From contig NC_064678.1 of NCBI RefSeq assembly GCF_023278565.1, forward strand, positions 1,178,001-1,242,000: a DNA stretch of 64,000 bases. The letters run 5' to 3'. Shown here piece after piece: positions 47,561 to 57,700 of this stretch (its first letter is position 1; each line of letters opens with the position of its first letter). The notes under the pieces were generated by a model. That model saw only the letters and a program-made list of their open reading frames with translations, did no database searches and was not told the DNA's origin. The position numbers were made by a program, and so were the translations under genes. The stretch is from Colletotrichum lupini (Eukaryota; Ascomycota; Sordariomycetes; Glomerellales; Glomerellaceae).

Positions 47561-50318
47561 CTAAAAAGCGGCTTAGGGGATCGTTAATAGTATAAAAGAA
47601 TATATTAATTTTAAGGAGAATAAACTAATTAATTACTTTTTTAAAGTATAGATTTTATAAAACTATATTATTTATAAGGTTTACTTTATTTATAATATAT
47701 ATATTAAGCGAGTTATTAAGTACTTCGATTTTATAATTTATTATATCTAGCTACCCCTCTTTTTTAAAAGAGTTTAAACTAAATAAGGAGTAGGTAATAA
47801 AAGAGGAAATAAAGAGTTATTAAAAAAAGGTTAGAAGTATATTTTATATAGTTATTATAATTAGACTAGACGTTACCTTTATTTACTTATAATTATTACG
47901 GTTCCTAACTAACCTAAGCGTAACTTATATTAAAATAATTAATTATTATATCCGATATTTTTATATAATAAGATATTTTATACTCTATTATAGTAATATA
48001 TTAAGTACGTAATTATTATTTTTAGTTAAAAATACTAGCTTTATAAATAATAAAATAATACGATAATTATTTTAAGAATATATAATATTCTTTTTTAGTA
48101 ACCTAATTTTATAAAAATTAGTATACTAAGTAACGGTTACGACGTTAATTACTAAAGCTAAGCTTTTTTATTTTAAAAAACGATAAAAGAGATTATAACT
48201 CTAAAGCGCCTTTTTAAGGATATTACCCTTAACTTAAGAGAAATATAATTAATTAACTACGATAATTAATAAATAATTTAACTTATTATAAGGGAAAGAG
48301 AGAGAATAGTTACTTAATTTTATTATATTAATATATAAAATATATAGCTAAAACAAGAGTATATTAAAAATAGCTTCGAAATTACTTATATATTAATAAA
48401 AGATATATTAATAAATAGACTTATTAAAAACCTTTTACGAGCTAAGTTTAAATATTTTTACATACTTCTTAACTTTTATAATATATAAGAAGCTATTATA
48501 AATAGCTAAAATAATTAAAAATAATTAATTTAGGCTACGCTTAAAAAAACTTAATATTTAAAAATAAATAATAAACGGAACTTAGAGTACGGCTTAGAGG
48601 CTTAAAGTAAATAAAATAAAAACTTCTTATAGCCCGAAGGCCTAAACTCTTAAAATAACCTTATTTTATAGGATATATATATATAAAAATAAGAACTAGG
48701 CTTATATTTATTATTTAAACTCTTAGTTTATAAAGTACGTAATTATTAAAAATATAGCGTTATTAAAAAGGAGGGTTAGTATACGTATTAAAAAACGTAT
48801 TTTATATATTTTAAAGTTTATAAAGCTAAGAATAGTAAGGGTAGCGGGGGGTATAAGAGCTAGAATAATTATTAAGTTAATAACTTAGGATATAAAAGCG
48901 AGTAATATAATAAAAAATTAGTTATAAATAATTATAATAAGTATAAAGAGAACTAGGGGTGCGCGTTAAAAAAGTCCTTTATATAAAAGCTAATATAATT
49001 CTTATATATCCTCTAGTTATTATATATTTAGTAAATAATATTATAAAGCTTAATAATATCTTATTAAAACTATAATTAAAAATACGTTTTTTAATAATAA
49101 AAAAAGATAATATATTTATAAAAGAGGGAGCGCTACTTATAATAACTTTAATAAAGGCCTAGGCTATTAACTATAAAACGACTAATATATTAATATACTT
49201 TTTAGCTAAATAGCTATTAAAATAGTACGTATATTAGTTACTACTTCTTATAAAATAATAATTACTATTTTTAATATTAGTATACTAGAGGGCTATTTTA
49301 AAATAAGGTAAGTACTAAATCTTCTATTCTTTAGGAGCCTTCTTTTTAAGCTTTTTAAGGACTAAGTATATATTAAATAGGCCTAGAATAGTAAAAAGAA
49401 CTATACTTATTACGGGGGGTACTTTAACTTCTTAGTTTTTTTTTTTATTTCTTATTACCCTTTTAAAAAGAGTTAGCTTTACGTTTTTTAAACCCTAAAA
49501 TAATATTAAATATAAATTCTTAAAATAATAAGTATATAATATACCTTTTTTAAAAAGCTTATTATTTAAACTAGTCTTATTTTTATTTTTAAACTCCGAG
49601 GGGGGGATAAGTAAAAGCTCATTAGAGCTCTTATTATTATTATTTATTTTATTATTACCCTTATTATAATTATTAAAAAGAGCCTCGAACTTAATAAAAT
49701 CCTTAGTATTTTAATTAATAACCTTAATATTTTCTTAGTTAAAAAAAGAGAGCTTAATAACTAAGCTTTAATAAGTAAATAAAAAGTTATAGGGGGGAAT
49801 AACGACTTAGAGGGGCTCGTTAATATTATTACCTATTTAAACTCTTAATAAACTATATAATACGTATATAAAAAGTATTATAAAAATTATATAAAACTTA
49901 TTATTATTTCTAAATATATTAAATATTTATATTTAAAATAAAATTAGTAAACGATTTAATAATATAAGTATACGCGCGTAATAAATAAAAGTACTTATAA
50001 TAATTATAAGAAGTTAAAAAGAAGAAAAGAAATAATAACTAAATAATACTATAAAAGTTTAAATATATATAAGGTAGCTAAGTAGCCTTGCCCTTAATAA
50101 TTTATATATTAAAAGTAATAAAATACGTACTATTCTAAGTTAGGATTCTATTTATTTTAAATAAAAGAATATATTTATAATAAACGCGGTTTAAAAAATA
50201 TATATCCTTTATACTTATTTTTCTTTTATTTATATTTAACTAAATTAGGCCTTTATAAGAGTATTTAGAGATTTTATTTTAAATATAATAGCTCCCTAGC
50301 GGTAGTAATTAAGGGGTA

Positions 50319-50495
50319 TATTACGTAATAAAAATAATAATCGTATTTTATAAAGTACCCGTTACGTACTAAATCACGTATCTATCTTAGATATTATATA
50401 TATAGACCTTTTCCTTTTGTCTATTTCTACTTTAATAGTAAAGCTACTTTTATTATACTCCGTATGCCCATTGCTGCGTGCCATAACTCGTGACA
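50319..50495 (+). repeat. 3' LTR, 177 bp
   Basis: It is the partner of 41226-41402. Its left (inner) part is RIPed while its right (outer) 100 bp is almost intact and ends TGACA, the canonical CA end. It is followed by CAAGG at 50496-50500. Confidence 0.88.
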
Positions 50496-50500
50496 CAAGG
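50496..50500. repeat. Target-site duplication CAAGG, right copy
   Basis: Identical to 41221-41225 and in direct contact with the 3' LTR end. Confidence 0.85.
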
Positions 50501-50665
50501 TACCTTATCTCCAACTCAACTTCCCAAAGCTCCATTATCTTCAACACAGCCGTGAGCACGAAGGATTCAAATTAAGTTAGACCACGATAAAGTTGATGCG
50601 ACAAATCTCAAGTCCCACCACTTGATTCAACAATTCACCTTCTTTCGCTTTTTCCGCTAAACATC

Positions 50666-52132
50666 ATGCCGGGTTTGGCAATCTCGCCGGAGAACCTCCC
50701 GGTCCCTGGCCGGGACACGTACTATTGGCTCGGTGAAATCAACAAGGCCAGCGCCGTCATCAACTCTTCAGAAGGTCTCCTGGAACAAGATGTAGCCCGT
50801 CGCATCAGCCGTGGACTCCAGAAACTTTTAGACTCGGGCGACGAACCCGGCGCGCCGCGTCCTAGCCTTGTCATCACCTTCGAACCTCTCCTTATCGAAG
50901 TAGCGGGTGTTGAGGCAACTCTTCTGCACGCCGGCCGTTCAAGTCAGGACATGCTTGCTACGGTCTGCACGGCAATTCTTCGCGATGCAGTCTTGAAGTT
51001 GGCTGCACAGCTTCACACGACAACAACTCACCTCCTTGAGATGGCGGAAACCCATGCCTCGACTCTAGTACCGAACTACACCAACGGTGTCGCAGCCCAA
51101 CCCAACTCATACGGCCACTACTTGCTGGGTCACATTGCAGGCCTTCATCGCGACGCGGAGAGACTACGGCAATTTTACGCCAGATTGGACCGATGTCCGA
51201 TGGGCACGACCGTGCTGAACGGCACAAGTTGGCCTCTCAATCGGGAACGCATGGCCAAGTATCTCGGCTTTACGCAAGTAGTCGACAACGCCTATGATGC
51301 AGCTCAAATCACCATGGCTGAGATGCCAGTTGAGCTTGGAGGCATTGCCTCTCAAATTGCTCTTCACACTGGCGCCTACATCCAGGACGTCATGAATCAA
51401 TACGCTCAGCCGAAGCCATGGATTCTTCTTCAAGAGGGGGGTGAGAACACGTATGTCTCAAGTGCTATGCCACAGAAGAGAAACCCAGGCCTACTTAACA
51501 ACACTCGATCCGATGCATCTCATATTATCACTTTGGGAGTTGGTCGTGCCATACAGGGACATAATCTTCCTCCTGGCTACGGTGACGCAAAAGACCTAGG
51601 CCACAATCTGGATGTCATCAACGGTACCACAAAGGTTCTCGCACAATGGCAAAGGATTCTCAACGCACTTGTCATTGACGGTAAACGATCTCTGAAAGAG
51701 CTAGATCTTGACTGGACCGCCTCTCAAGAGTTGGCCGATTTTCTAATGCGGAAGCACAAAGTACCGTTTCGTGTCGGGCACCACTTTGCTTCAGAGACTG
51801 TCAGATACGCCAAGGCGGAAGATTTGTCCCCGAGCAACTTCCCTTATGCGGAAGCTTCCAGGATATTCAAAGAAACCTTGAAGCACACTGGCCTTGAAGA
51901 GGGATCATATCAGTTTCTGAGTGAGGCGGAGTTCCAAGAAGCGCTTGACCCGGCTGGAATCATCAAGCATAGAGCAACCTCGGGGGGTCCGCAGCCCAAG
52001 GAGATGGAACGCATGATTGGTAACTCGAAGCAGACACTACAAGAGTATGAAAGCTGGATCATAGAGCGGCAATCTCATATCGTGAGCTCTTTGCAGGAGT
52101 TGGATGGAGCATTTCAAGAGTTGCTTGCGTAA
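50666..52132 (+). CDS. Fumarase/aspartase-superfamily lyase, argininosuccinate lyase-like
   Basis: An intronless 488-residue protein, close to argininosuccinate lyase in length (about 460). The superfamily signature is SSAMPQKRNPG near residue 265, carrying the flexible Ser loop. The first substrate-binding region is ATLLHAGRSSQDM where canonical argininosuccinate lyases have GRSRNDQ, and the second is PNYTNGVAAQPNSYGHYLLGH where they have PGYTHLQxAQP. The family's C-C/C-N eliminating chemistry (release of fumarate) is therefore likely, but with an altered substrate pocket: the Arg-Asn of GRSRND are missing. It may act on another N-succinyl- or amino-acid-type substrate. The start codon lies only 165 bp right of the Copia element, so its promoter is short or overlaps the LTR. 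Confidence 0.85.
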   Translation: MPGLAISPENLPVPGRDTYYWLGEINKASAVINSSEGLLEQDVARRISRGLQKLLDSGDEPGAPRPSLVITFEPLLIEVAGVEATLLHAGRSSQDMLATVCTAILRDAVLKLAAQLHTTTTHLLEMAETHASTLVPNYTNGVAAQPNSYGHYLLGHIAGLHRDAERLRQFYARLDRCPMGTTVLNGTSWPLNRERMAKYLGFTQVVDNAYDAAQITMAEMPVELGGIASQIALHTGAYIQDVMNQYAQPKPWILLQEGGENTYVSSAMPQKRNPGLLNNTRSDASHIITLGVGRAIQGHNLPPGYGDAKDLGHNLDVINGTTKVLAQWQRILNALVIDGKRSLKELDLDWTASQELADFLMRKHKVPFRVGHHFASETVRYAKAEDLSPSNFPYAEASRIFKETLKHTGLEEGSYQFLSEAEFQEALDPAGIIKHRATSGGPQPKEMERMIGNSKQTLQEYESWIIERQSHIVSSLQELDGAFQELLA

Positions 52133-52917
52133 GGCTCCCGGGCCCGGCTCTAGTAGGTCAGGCCTTTACGAAGATCAAGAATCTAGGATTGCGTTAGACT
52201 CAACAGTTTTAAATCCCTACTTACTTGAATATGAAAATCTATGTGTCAATATCGGTCCATGAAGAAGTGCACTGGGCGTAAAGGATGTTAAGACGAGTGA
52301 CTTCCACATGCCTCCCATAGTAAGGACCACGTGTTTAGCTTCAATTCATTATTCTGGGAGCTGACAAGTTGCTACTTGAGGTCGAATGAGAGACATCGCC
52401 CGCTCTATTTTCGCAAAGTCAAGTAACTACATTTTTCCATAGATTCTCAACTTCGCGTTGTGTTTTCGCTTAGAATTAGTCTCAAGTCGTCATTGAAGAA
52501 TCTTGCAACTCCATGTCACTGTCAGCACTAGTGATCCGGGATTATCGACCCACGCGGAGCGGATGCCGGATATGTCAAATCTAATGCGCGATAAGTGAGG
52601 TCTCATCCGCTAAGATTCCCGGGGTAGTCTTCTCGGCCGCTGATAGGCAAATGATACAATCCTTGGCATCAAAGATGGTGGAACTGCGTCACCGACAATC
52701 TGTTGACATTTGGGCTAGGCTGGTCTTTATACTCGTTATTCACCCTAGGAGCTAGGCGAACGAATCCCACCCCTTGAGTCTAGTTACCCCCAGTTGGGGA
52801 AAACGGAATGCAACGTGCCCCTCGCGCTGTGATTGCGAGAATCAATGACATATATACCTAGCTCGGGCTCCCTCAACATCAGTAGGAGTTTTAGAAAAAA
52901 CAACCACGGTGATCAGA
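52133..52917. other. Spacer between lyase and hydrolase genes
   Basis: 3' flank of the lyase and promoter of the hydrolase; a TATA-like ACATATATACC lies near 52848-52858, about 65 bp upstream of the ATG. No coding motif is seen. Confidence 0.4.
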
Positions 52918-53814
52918 ATGCGTTTCTCAACTGCCTCCGCTGCTTCAATGCTAGTCGGCGCCGCCATGGCTACCGCAAAGACGACCACCTACTCATACGG
53001 GCCCAATGTCCGCCAAGTCTACGACGTCTACATCCCCTCAGCCGCGATCAACGAGACCGTAGCGACCGACAAGTACTGGTTGGTGTACATTCACGGAGGC
53101 TTCTATCGTAACTTCGCCCAGAACGCAACAGACATTCTTCCCGCAATTGCTTCCCTCGAAGCAAACAGCTCCGACGTGCTCGCAACTCAAATCGTAGGAA
53201 TCGCATCCCTAGACTACCGACTTTCCGCACTTCCTGGTGTTCAACCCAATAACACGCCCACGAACGAGCTTCAGAGAGCTAGATGGCCTGATCACCTCAA
53301 CGACGCCGTTGCCGCGCTGAAGGATCTCAACAAGCATTACCCGATCGACGGCAACTACATTGTCTCTGGCCACTCCGTCGGAGCACAAATCGCCTTCTTC
53401 ACGGCTTTGGAGACTCTAAAGGACCCCGCCGTGCCCAAGCCCGCGGCCGTCTTGGGAATCAGTGGCATTTACGACCTGCCTCTGCTCCATATCACCAACC
53501 CCGATTATGACTATCTCGTACTCAACGCCATGAGGGAAGACCAACTAGTAGAGGCCAGTCCATCCAAGGTCGATACTAAGCAGTACGCAGCACTTGACTT
53601 GGAGGCATTTGTTTTGGCGCACAGCAGGAATGATGGGCTTGTGCCTTGGGATCAGGTCGAGTCGATAGAAGCCACTCTGGACTCCCTACCTGAAGTAGAG
53701 AGCAAGACACACCTAGTCGAACTTGATGGTGCGCACAACGATATCTGGCGTGGGGGTGTGCAACTAGCCAAGGCTTTCACAGAGACTCTAGCTATATTGA
53801 GGGCGGGTGCATGA
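52918..53814 (+). CDS. Alpha/beta hydrolase, kynurenine formamidase-like, probably secreted
   Basis: A single exon of 298 residues from ATG 52918. The N-terminus resembles a signal peptide (hydrophobic ASAASMLVGAAMATA). The oxyanion motif HGG is at 59-61 (YIHGGFYRN), the nucleophile is Ser153 in SGHSVGAQ, the acid is Asp239 in LAHSRNDGLVPWDQ, and the catalytic His273 is in LDGAHNDIW. The blocks SLDYRLS, RARWPDHLNDAVAAL and HSRNDxLV match fungal kynurenine formamidase (BNA7-type), which hydrolyses N-formylkynurenine in tryptophan breakdown. BNA7-type enzymes are cytosolic, so a secreted form would be unusual and its substrate may differ (aryl formamide or ester). Confidence 0.8.
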   Translation: MRFSTASAASMLVGAAMATAKTTTYSYGPNVRQVYDVYIPSAAINETVATDKYWLVYIHGGFYRNFAQNATDILPAIASLEANSSDVLATQIVGIASLDYRLSALPGVQPNNTPTNELQRARWPDHLNDAVAALKDLNKHYPIDGNYIVSGHSVGAQIAFFTALETLKDPAVPKPAAVLGISGIYDLPLLHITNPDYDYLVLNAMREDQLVEASPSKVDTKQYAALDLEAFVLAHSRNDGLVPWDQVESIEATLDSLPEVESKTHLVELDGAHNDIWRGGVQLAKAFTETLAILRAGA

Positions 53815-54731
53815 GGTACTCCGCTTATAGCTTCCAATGAAAGAAGACCGTTTGAACAGATGTGTTTCATACTTGGTGCTATAGTTAGTTCCATGGAAAC
53901 TTACATGTACCAATTCTGTCTTGATCTCGGACTTTCTCCCACGGCGGTTCTTAGCACACGACCGTACGACGTCGGCTTCCTATCGGACGAACGCTCTGTT
54001 TTCAGTACGCAAGGCGTCTACGGGTAGATACATGTAGGCAAAACCTAGCAGGAGCTTTTACAATGCATTTTCTCCCAATCGATTTTGACTTGCAGCTTTG
54101 TGAAACATCTTACTCGCAGATCGGGTGCTGAAGACATGCAGTAGCACAAGGCACGCCGGTTTCCATGCCTTGAAATCGCCCGACGGCATGGGATCGGCGG
54201 CGGTCCTCCGGCTGTTGGTGCAAGTCAACTCGGAAATAGGCTCAGTGCCGAGCAACTTGAAGAAGATAATTGGCTGTAGTTCCGACAGAGAAGCGAACGC
54301 TACCTTCGACGGACATCACGGCGGTTACGTGAGGCAGCGGTTACGGGTACACACTCCGGTTGGTCGTTCCACCAATTGCCAACTTTACCATTACTACCTT
54401 ACCATAGTTATGTGCTGCGTGCCTAAGGGCTGGGCTGCAGTGTCTCCACGTCGCATTGAGAATTGGAACTCAGAAAGGCTTTGCAACTAATCGAAATGTC
54501 GGCGATAGGCTTCAAGCCTCATTCCACTCTCTCAACTCAGCTCTGAGTACTTAATCATCAATCGTTTCGTTTCCGTTATCTCGTCTGTATCATCTCGTCT
54601 GTATCATCTCGCACGTAAACTCATCACACTATCACTATCACATCGTTTTCATCTTATTTTTGCTCTTCTTATTCGTATCATCCGACCGGTCCCAAGAGCC
54701 ATACTATCATACCACACGTGGGCGTGATCTA
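53815..54731. other. Spacer and promoter of the NLR gene
   Basis: No gene is recognised; a 121-codon frame at 54125-54490 has no motif. The last part is a pyrimidine-rich leader with a short tandem repeat. Confidence 0.45.
54578..54611 (+). repeat. 14-bp tandem repeat in the NLR leader
   Basis: The unit ATCTCGTCTGTATC occurs twice exactly, followed by a partial third copy (ATCTCG), about 120 bp before the NLR start. Confidence 0.7.
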
Positions 54732-57700
54732 ATGGCTCAGCTTGATTACAACAACTACAAAGTGGCATGGATCGCCCCGCTAGAGATCGAGGCTCAGGCA
54801 GCAATGTACATGCTCGATGATGTCCACACGGGCAGATTCCCAGTACGAGAGGGTCAAGACTACCCCTTCATCGCAGGTTGTATGTGCGGGCACAATGTTG
54901 TCATCGCCAGCTTTGCCTCTGGGCAAGAATATGGTACAGAGCAAGCCGCCAGTCTCGCCGGCCAGTTGAAGATTCTATTTCCTAGGCTCTGGTTTACGCT
55001 ACTGGTTGGTGTCGCAGCAGGGCTTCCAAGCCCCCAACGAGACATCCGTCTTGGAGATGTCCTTGTTGCACACTCCGACGGTGAAGTCCCTGCTATTGTG
55101 GCTTACCATCTCGGCAAAGAAACATCCGAGGGACTCAAGCTACTTCATGATGGACGAAGCCAACTTCCTACGAACCCCGTTGTGACATCCGCTTTCTCAA
55201 AGATCAAGATTCCGGACCCCATGTGTTATATCAACAGATTCCTGGACCACTTTAACGCCATGCAATACAAAGAGCACACGAAGGGAAACTTCAAAGATCC
55301 TGGTCAATCTCAAGACAAGCTGAACGAAACGACTTCGAGTGGAGAGAAAGCCGCCGCTCTCCGGGAATTACGGCCAGACAACAGGCGTACGAAAGTGTGG
55401 TATGGGCCGATTGGCTCGGGCGACAAATTGATGAAGAATGCTAAGGAGAGAGATATGTTGAGAGACAAATACAGTATAATTGGTCTAGAGATGGAGGCAG
55501 CAGGAGTCATGAACCGTCTTAATGTCGGTGTCATCAGAGGGGTATGCGACTACGGGGACGAGCAGAAGAACAAGGAGTGGCAGCCTTACGCGGCTGCAAT
55601 GGCTGCCGCATACGCCAAACAAGTATTGCTTGAGATCAGCGTTGTCCCATCCGACGCTGGTCTTCATATTCGTAAGGAAATTCCAGCACTATCAACACAT
55701 AGAATTGCGACTCATTGACTGGAATAGGAACGCCTGAGGAGGCCAGGTACAACGAGCAGCCGGGATCCTTGAGCTCCAAAACTCATGCCCGGATGCGAGA
55801 GCCAGCTGTCAGAAAGCCCGGCTTACCGCCCAGTCCTGCTTCGTCAGATATCGAGATGGACTCAGATCATCAAACTGATGGTGAGTTTTACACACCTCTC
55901 ATCCTGCATCCTATTCCTCCATGACAGATCCTCTCAATATTGACGCCAAAGCGATGACTGACATATGGAAATACTCCTAGTAGGTACTCGCCTGCGAGCT
56001 CGGGCAACAGACATTGTGTGGCCAGAGATGCGCAATGAGAGACCGGCTCTAGCATCGAAATTCGTGAAACGCAAGAGGTTTCCAGAATGCCTCCAAGCAA
56101 ACAGTTCGTTGTGGAACGCTGAAGAGAGACAGTCTCCGATGAAGCTTCTTGTACACGGCGTGACTGGCGTTGGGAAGAGCCAAATCTGTCTGCAAGCAAT
56201 TGCTGAAAATGAAACCAGGTACACTCTTTCGTTCCGTGGAACATATGAGCTCATCTAACATTCACTGGTTTCAGATTCAGGGCGGTCTTCTATGTTGACG
56301 CCAGCAGTAGAAAGTCGGCAAATAGTAGCTACCTTGCCATAGCTGGAGTCAGCGGAACTTTGATAGACACGTCGGGCATTAGCTCCGACGAGAACATCTC
56401 TCAACAAATCTCACGCACGAGATTCTGGATGAGCAATCTCGAAGAACCTTGGATTCTCTTCATCGACAATGCCGAACCCTCAGTGGCCGCTGATTTGGAT
56501 GACTATCTTCCTCGCCAAGGCTGTGGCGTCATCATTATTACGACTATCGACGGACAGGTCGCTTCATCCTGCGATATTCACGAAAATGTCCGTCCGATGG
56601 ACTCATGGGATGCCAACGAACTGATTCACAACTTTGTGGATGCCACAAAGGACTTCAGTGAAGACGAGTGGGAGGCGATCGAAACCTTGGCCTCTGAAAC
56701 GCTTGGAGGGCTGCCGCTCGCTATTGTGCAGGCTGGTTCTTACATTGCCAACAACCCAAACAGCCTGGTGGACTACTGCTACGACTTCCGGCAAGCATTC
56801 CAAACAAACCTCGGAGAACTTCCTGACTTGTCATCAGGGAGTGGTCAGAGCAAATCCGCTTCACACGCATTAGGCGCCACCATGGCCCTTGTCGAGAACT
56901 CGCCCGAGACCATCGAGCTTCTTCGTACACTTTGCTTCTTTCACAATGAGAGTATTTCGGAACAAATTTTCGAAGAAGCTTGGAACAACTTGACGATAGC
57001 TTCTCCAGGAAAGTCTTCGCAGTGGGCACACTGGGCACCTCTTGTGCCGCTCTTGGATCCCACAAGTGCTCAGTGGCGCACACCCGGTCTCCGCAAAGCG
57101 TTCAATACCCTATGTCGGTATAGTTTGCTCGTCTGCGATGCATCGTACTCCAGCAAGTACTCGATGAACAAGCTCGTACAGACGAATTGCAGGGAGTCGC
57201 TCTCAATAGAGGATCGAAACAAGTATGCCTATCAAGCAGCTTGTCTATCAGCACTCGCCTTGGCCAATGAGCCGGTTTCTACGACTGCATCACGGATGGA
57301 TAACCCTTCAGGTGTCGATCTTCAAAAAGCCATGATACCACATATCGAATCGTTTACTTCAAATGGTTTGATGGGCAATTGGGTGGAACTCGCTGAGATC
57401 GAGAGACGACTAGAGATCATGCTCATACTGGCAAACACATATTCATCAACAGGTCATTTCAGAGACGCGGGGGATATTCTGAAGGAAGCCATCGAAATCT
57501 GCAAGGATACCTCGGTCCCTGATTCATTGACTCTGCAAGTTAATGAGCAGGTAGCCGACTGCTACTTTCACACCGGCCATCACGTAGAAGCACTGAGGTA
57601 TCAGCCCGGCGTTGTTCAAGCCTATCAGCAGTGGGGAGCAGGCTTCGATTATCTCTGGTCTGCTCAAATCAACCATGCGGACTCTTTATGGTCCACTGGG

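Larger units (their letters stand above)
41226..50495 (+). mobile_element. RIPed Ty1/Copia-type LTR retrotransposon, 9.27 kb
   Basis: Two 177-bp direct repeats bound the element, with CAAGG on both sides and a purine run (AAGGGG, 50311-50316) just before the 3' LTR, fixing plus orientation. Translating through stops at 47253-47303 gives FDLxI..YNTINVFLNALF, the Copia RT block QMDAVNAFLNA, then KLLKGYK for LPEGYK. Further on come KLQYALYSLQ (like the Copia KLxKALYGLxQ block) and VILIFYVNN (47523-47534), i.e. IFYVDD with both Asp turned to Asn. This RT is of Copia, not Gypsy, type. No frame is intact. CpA/TpG are nearly gone over about 9 kb. The element is longer than a usual Copia (5-6 kb), in part because of an insert at 43525-44023; more nested DNA may be present in the unassigned 41.4-43.5 and 48.5-50.3 kb parts. 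Confidence 0.88.

Noticed and set aside
54660..54731. Upstream extension of the NLR frame
   Set aside because: The 24 residues start at a non-ATG codon and lie in the leader; ATG 54732 starts a typical PNP-domain N-terminus.
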